Assembly (NCBI RefSeq): GCF_001662075.1
Contig: NZ_LYPL01000004.1
Coordinates: 62,001 to 126,000, forward strand
DNA length: 64,000 nucleotides
Origin: Rhizobium bangladeshense
GTDB taxonomy: Bacteria > Pseudomonadota > Alphaproteobacteria > Rhizobiales > Rhizobiaceae
Direction of reading: 5' to 3'
Positions 61,765-64,000 of the stretch are shown here, in pieces. A model generated the notes under the pieces. It saw nothing but the letters and a program-made list of their open reading frames with translations, had not been told where the DNA came from and made no database searches. How positions within the stretch are numbered: position 1 is the stretch's first letter; every line of letters begins with the position of its first letter. The translations under genes and the position numbers were made by a program.

Positions 61765-62110
61765 TGGCTAAATTCCAAACCTTGAAGCCAGCTTCGCCAT
61801 CACACGACTTCGAAATGACGCGCAGCTTCCTCTTGGGGCCAGTCGGTGGCGATTGTCGTCGTTACCCGGTTATCGGATGGGAAATCAGCGCGTTTCGGTG
61901 AGGAATCTCCGGCGTTCCTACAAGCGAGCGGCAAAATGGCTTCCTCCTCTCACTCGCTGCTCATCTGTTCTGAAATCAGCATCCCAAACTTCAAAATTTT
62001 GCTCCTGATAGTAGAATCGCTATGCAGTTGCGTGTAGTTGCGATACCCGTTGATCGGGCACAAACGCACGAAATCTACCGAAACGAAACGAAACCAGAGC
62101 CGGTAAGCCA
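61765..62110. promoter_or_regulatory. Divergent spacer, 346 bp
   Basis: It lies between the HAD gene (minus) and the RcgA-like gene (plus). No gene is supported. Near 62080 the sequence ACCGAAACGAAACGAAACC has three CGAAA units that may form a short repeat operator. A promoter for either side is not obvious. Confidence 0.4.
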
Positions 62111-63721
62111 TTGCCAAAGAATGGAAAGTTATTTCTCCCTCCGCCGAAAGACGGAAGTGATTTCAAAGAACTCTTCAAACAATTGGCCGCGGCAGGAGCG
62201 GGCCGGCCGTTGGGAAGTGATGGCTTTCCCGCAGGCCCGTGGACGCCGGAACTTCTCGCTGAGGCGATTTCACACATCGATTCCAACCGGACCGGGGTCG
62301 ATCTACGAACGGTCCAGCTTTGGTTTCAAGAAAATGAGAAGGGTATCAGCACCACCAATATTCGTTGGCTGGCAAGGGTCTTCGGGTGTGATGATCCGGT
62401 AGCAACAAGCGAATGGCAGATGGAGCTAAGTGCGGCGCAATCTCGCTTAACGGCGAAGAGGCGAGGTTTGAAGAAAGCGGGAAGCAGCCCCGCGGCAGAG
62501 GTTCCAAATCTGGCACGGAATGTCGTCGATGAGGAGATGGAGTCGCCGGCAAAGCTGGAAAGGGATACTGAGGCTAATCAGCCGAGCCGACGTTTTAATT
62601 TGGCGAGGAGGTCGGAGGCGCTATTTAGCCGCGGATCTACCTTAGATCTACCAGCGTCGGTGTTTGCGGGTGCCACCGCCCTTGGGTTTCTCTCGTATAT
62701 TGTGGGGATCCACAACGCGACTTACAATCGGGCGGATGGTCTCGTCAAACAGGTAGGTTTCCTCTGGGCGCCCAATTGGACGTTCCTCTTTATGGTGTTC
62801 TTGCCACTGTTTTTTGCGTTCGTCATAGAGTTGCTGTTGTTTTGGAAAAATGAAGGACGCTTACGGATTGTAGCGGCGGGCAATCGTGTGGAAAGCGACG
62901 CCGCCTGGGCCCGAAACGTAGATGCTTCTTCGTATACATATTGGGCGGTCTTTATCGTCTGCGTGTTGTTCGCCGGTGTGTTTCAATGGATCGGTGTGTG
63001 CTTGGTCCCGTTGGTAAAAGGCGGTGGCAACTATGCGATAGATTGGGGCAAGTTAGCGCTCGTGCGGCCCGAAGTCATATCGGTGCCGATGGAGATTGTA
63101 TTCACGGCGTTCGCTTATCTCTACATGTGCTTGTGCTTCTATCTCTTCTTCGTAGGTCTCATTTTGCTTCATACGATGATTAATGACCTTTGGAAAATCG
63201 GAGGAGCATTGAGGAGCCGGCCGCGAATTGATTATCAATACCATGTCCATGAAATCGGCTTACGGGTGATGCGCGGAATTTTTCGGTGCACTGTTTTAGG
63301 TCTTCTGATCGCCGTATGCATGAAGGCCCAAAGCTCCTACTTGGCGTCGAATGGAAAGAACATCGTGGCTTGGCTGCTTGCCGATATGTCGTCAGCTTTG
63401 TATGAGGGCAAAGACATGGGCAAAGGATTCAGCTACAGGATGCCGACCCACTACAGCAGCCTTCTTATCGCTATTTCGACGATTATCGTTTTTCTTTACG
63501 GTTCTATCCGTCTAGGTGCCGGAAGCCGATTTCATTTTCCCATGTGGAAGATGTCAGCGGCAGTAGGGTTACTTTTTACCAGCTACCTGCTGATCGACGC
63601 ATTTACAGGCTTTTCGATCCTTCTGTGCCTTGCAGTGCTGCTCGCGATGTACGGCCTCATTGATCCAGAGCTTGGGCGATGGAGGGCGAGCGACTGGGGA
63701 AGCAATCAGAATGTATCATAG
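62111..63721 (+). CDS. RcgA-like putative transporter (tentative)
   Basis: The product is 536 residues from TTG at 62111. The N-terminal 130 residues are soluble: KLFLPPPKDGSDFKELFKQL, WTPELLAEAISHIDSNRTGV and NIRWLARVFGCDDP, then a charged linker. About eight hydrophobic segments follow, for example VFAGATALGFLSYIVGI, TFLFMVFLPLFFAFVIELLL and YLYMCLCFYLFFVGLILLHT. This layout and the next gene match what I remember of the rhizobial RcgA family of putative transporters, paired with RcgR. The N-terminal part could bind DNA or a partner. Substrate unknown. Confidence 0.6.
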   Translation: MPKNGKLFLPPPKDGSDFKELFKQLAAAGAGRPLGSDGFPAGPWTPELLAEAISHIDSNRTGVDLRTVQLWFQENEKGISTTNIRWLARVFGCDDPVATSEWQMELSAAQSRLTAKRRGLKKAGSSPAAEVPNLARNVVDEEMESPAKLERDTEANQPSRRFNLARRSEALFSRGSTLDLPASVFAGATALGFLSYIVGIHNATYNRADGLVKQVGFLWAPNWTFLFMVFLPLFFAFVIELLLFWKNEGRLRIVAAGNRVESDAAWARNVDASSYTYWAVFIVCVLFAGVFQWIGVCLVPLVKGGGNYAIDWGKLALVRPEVISVPMEIVFTAFAYLYMCLCFYLFFVGLILLHTMINDLWKIGGALRSRPRIDYQYHVHEIGLRVMRGIFRCTVLGLLIAVCMKAQSSYLASNGKNIVAWLLADMSSALYEGKDMGKGFSYRMPTHYSSLLIAISTIIVFLYGSIRLGAGSRFHFPMWKMSAAVGLLFTSYLLIDAFTGFSILLCLAVLLAMYGLIDPELGRWRASDWGSNQNVS

Positions 63722-64000
63722 TTGGCTTGATCGTTGGGATGAGCGGCGGGCAAGGCGCGGTGAGGAATCCAAGGAAATAAGCGATTTCGTCCTTGATGCC
63801 AACCTCGCCTTCGCACGCGCCAAGAACATAGGAAGTATCGGCGAGTTTTGTGTCCTCGCGGACCAGGCCGCGGCTGATCCAGCCTTTTTCGATGAACCGA
63901 GCGGGGACGATCAGCATTTTCAACGGCAAGACGGGTGGATCAAATTTCCGTCGGACATGTCCACTGGCGTCGAAGAGAACAATGTAGTCTGGGCAAAAAT
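63711..64000 (+). CDS. RcgR-like protein, 5' part (cut by window end)
   Basis: ATG at 63711 overlaps the RcgA-like stop by 11 bp; the frame stays open to the last base. The visible 96 residues begin MYHSWLDRWDERRARRGEES and include SIGEFCVLADQAAADPAFFD and DGWIKFPSDMSTGVEENNVV. This matches my memory of the N-terminus of RcgR-family proteins, described as putative lactone hydrolases with an alpha/beta-hydrolase fold. The catalytic part lies outside the window. Confidence 0.6.
   Translation, partial: MYHSWLDRWDERRARRGEESKEISDFVLDANLAFARAKNIGSIGEFCVLADQAAADPAFFDEPSGDDQHFQRQDGWIKFPSDMSTGVEENNVVWAK

Noticed and set aside
63657..63929. 90-codon minus-strand frame at the right end
   Set aside because: The plus-strand frame from 63711 overlaps the upstream gene and reads as a real protein; the minus frame mirrors it.
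1..64000. tRNA or rRNA genes
   Set aside because: I saw no cloverleaf with conserved TTCGANNC and acceptor pairing, and no rRNA-like stretch, on reading both strands; an exact scan was not possible.

Overview
The window reads as part of a large conjugative repABC plasmid from an alphaproteobacterium of the Rhizobiales (Rhizobium, Sinorhizobium or Agrobacterium type). The reasons are a complete repA-repB-repC replicon with its antisense RNA and parS-type sites, GC-rich codon use, a rhizobial block of ParB-like, strawberry-notch, DUF932, Toprim, DUF2493 and DUF736 genes, and a VirB/VirD4 type IV secretion cluster with VirC-like and relaxase genes. All calls come from reading the sequence; no database search was run.

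Layout. 1-7.3 kb is an accessory island. It holds a partial Rossmann-like protein, an ISL3-family insertion sequence that splits a small gene, and a tight minus-strand operon of a ThyX-type thymidylate synthase, a GHKL ATPase and a large protein with two phosphoribosyltransferase-like domains. This operon is the best candidate for an undescribed system. 7.4-9.9 kb has a DUF1612/HTH regulator divergent from a tyrosine recombinase, with a palindrome between them. 10.3-14.3 kb is the repABC replicon. 14.3-17.4 kb carries an MBL-fold protein, a FinO/ProQ-like RNA chaperone and a two-gene HEPN cassette. 17.6-33.3 kb is a plasmid maintenance or establishment block: ParB-like protein, DUF932, DUF6117, a 1,463-residue methylase-helicase, Toprim protein, DUF2493, an antitoxin with a broken toxin, DUF736, HU, WGR and small hypotheticals. 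Many of its genes are separated by GC-rich hairpins or preceded by long structured leaders. 33.3-35 kb is nearly gene-free and holds inverted and degenerate repeats.

36.4-50.8 kb is a colinear type IV secretion operon: virB1, B2, B3, B4, a second lytic transglycosylase, virB5, a lipoprotein, virB6, B8, B9, B10, B11 and virD4. 51-57.4 kb contains accessory transfer genes, including an XRE regulator and an operon of secreted proteins with three tandem nuclease-fold paralogues. 57.5-61.1 kb is the relaxosome set (VirC1-like ATPase, two small DNA-binding proteins, relaxase). The right end has a HAD-like protein and a probable RcgA-RcgR pair cut by the window edge.

The transfer genes appear to share one control. 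Five copies of a palindrome close to TTATACYGCAGTATAA lie at 35004, 36392, 36448, 52931 and 56929. In most of them the right or left arm forms a sigma-70 -10 hexamer reading into an operon of the cluster. An unidentified repressor, possibly the XRE protein at 53313, probably acts there.
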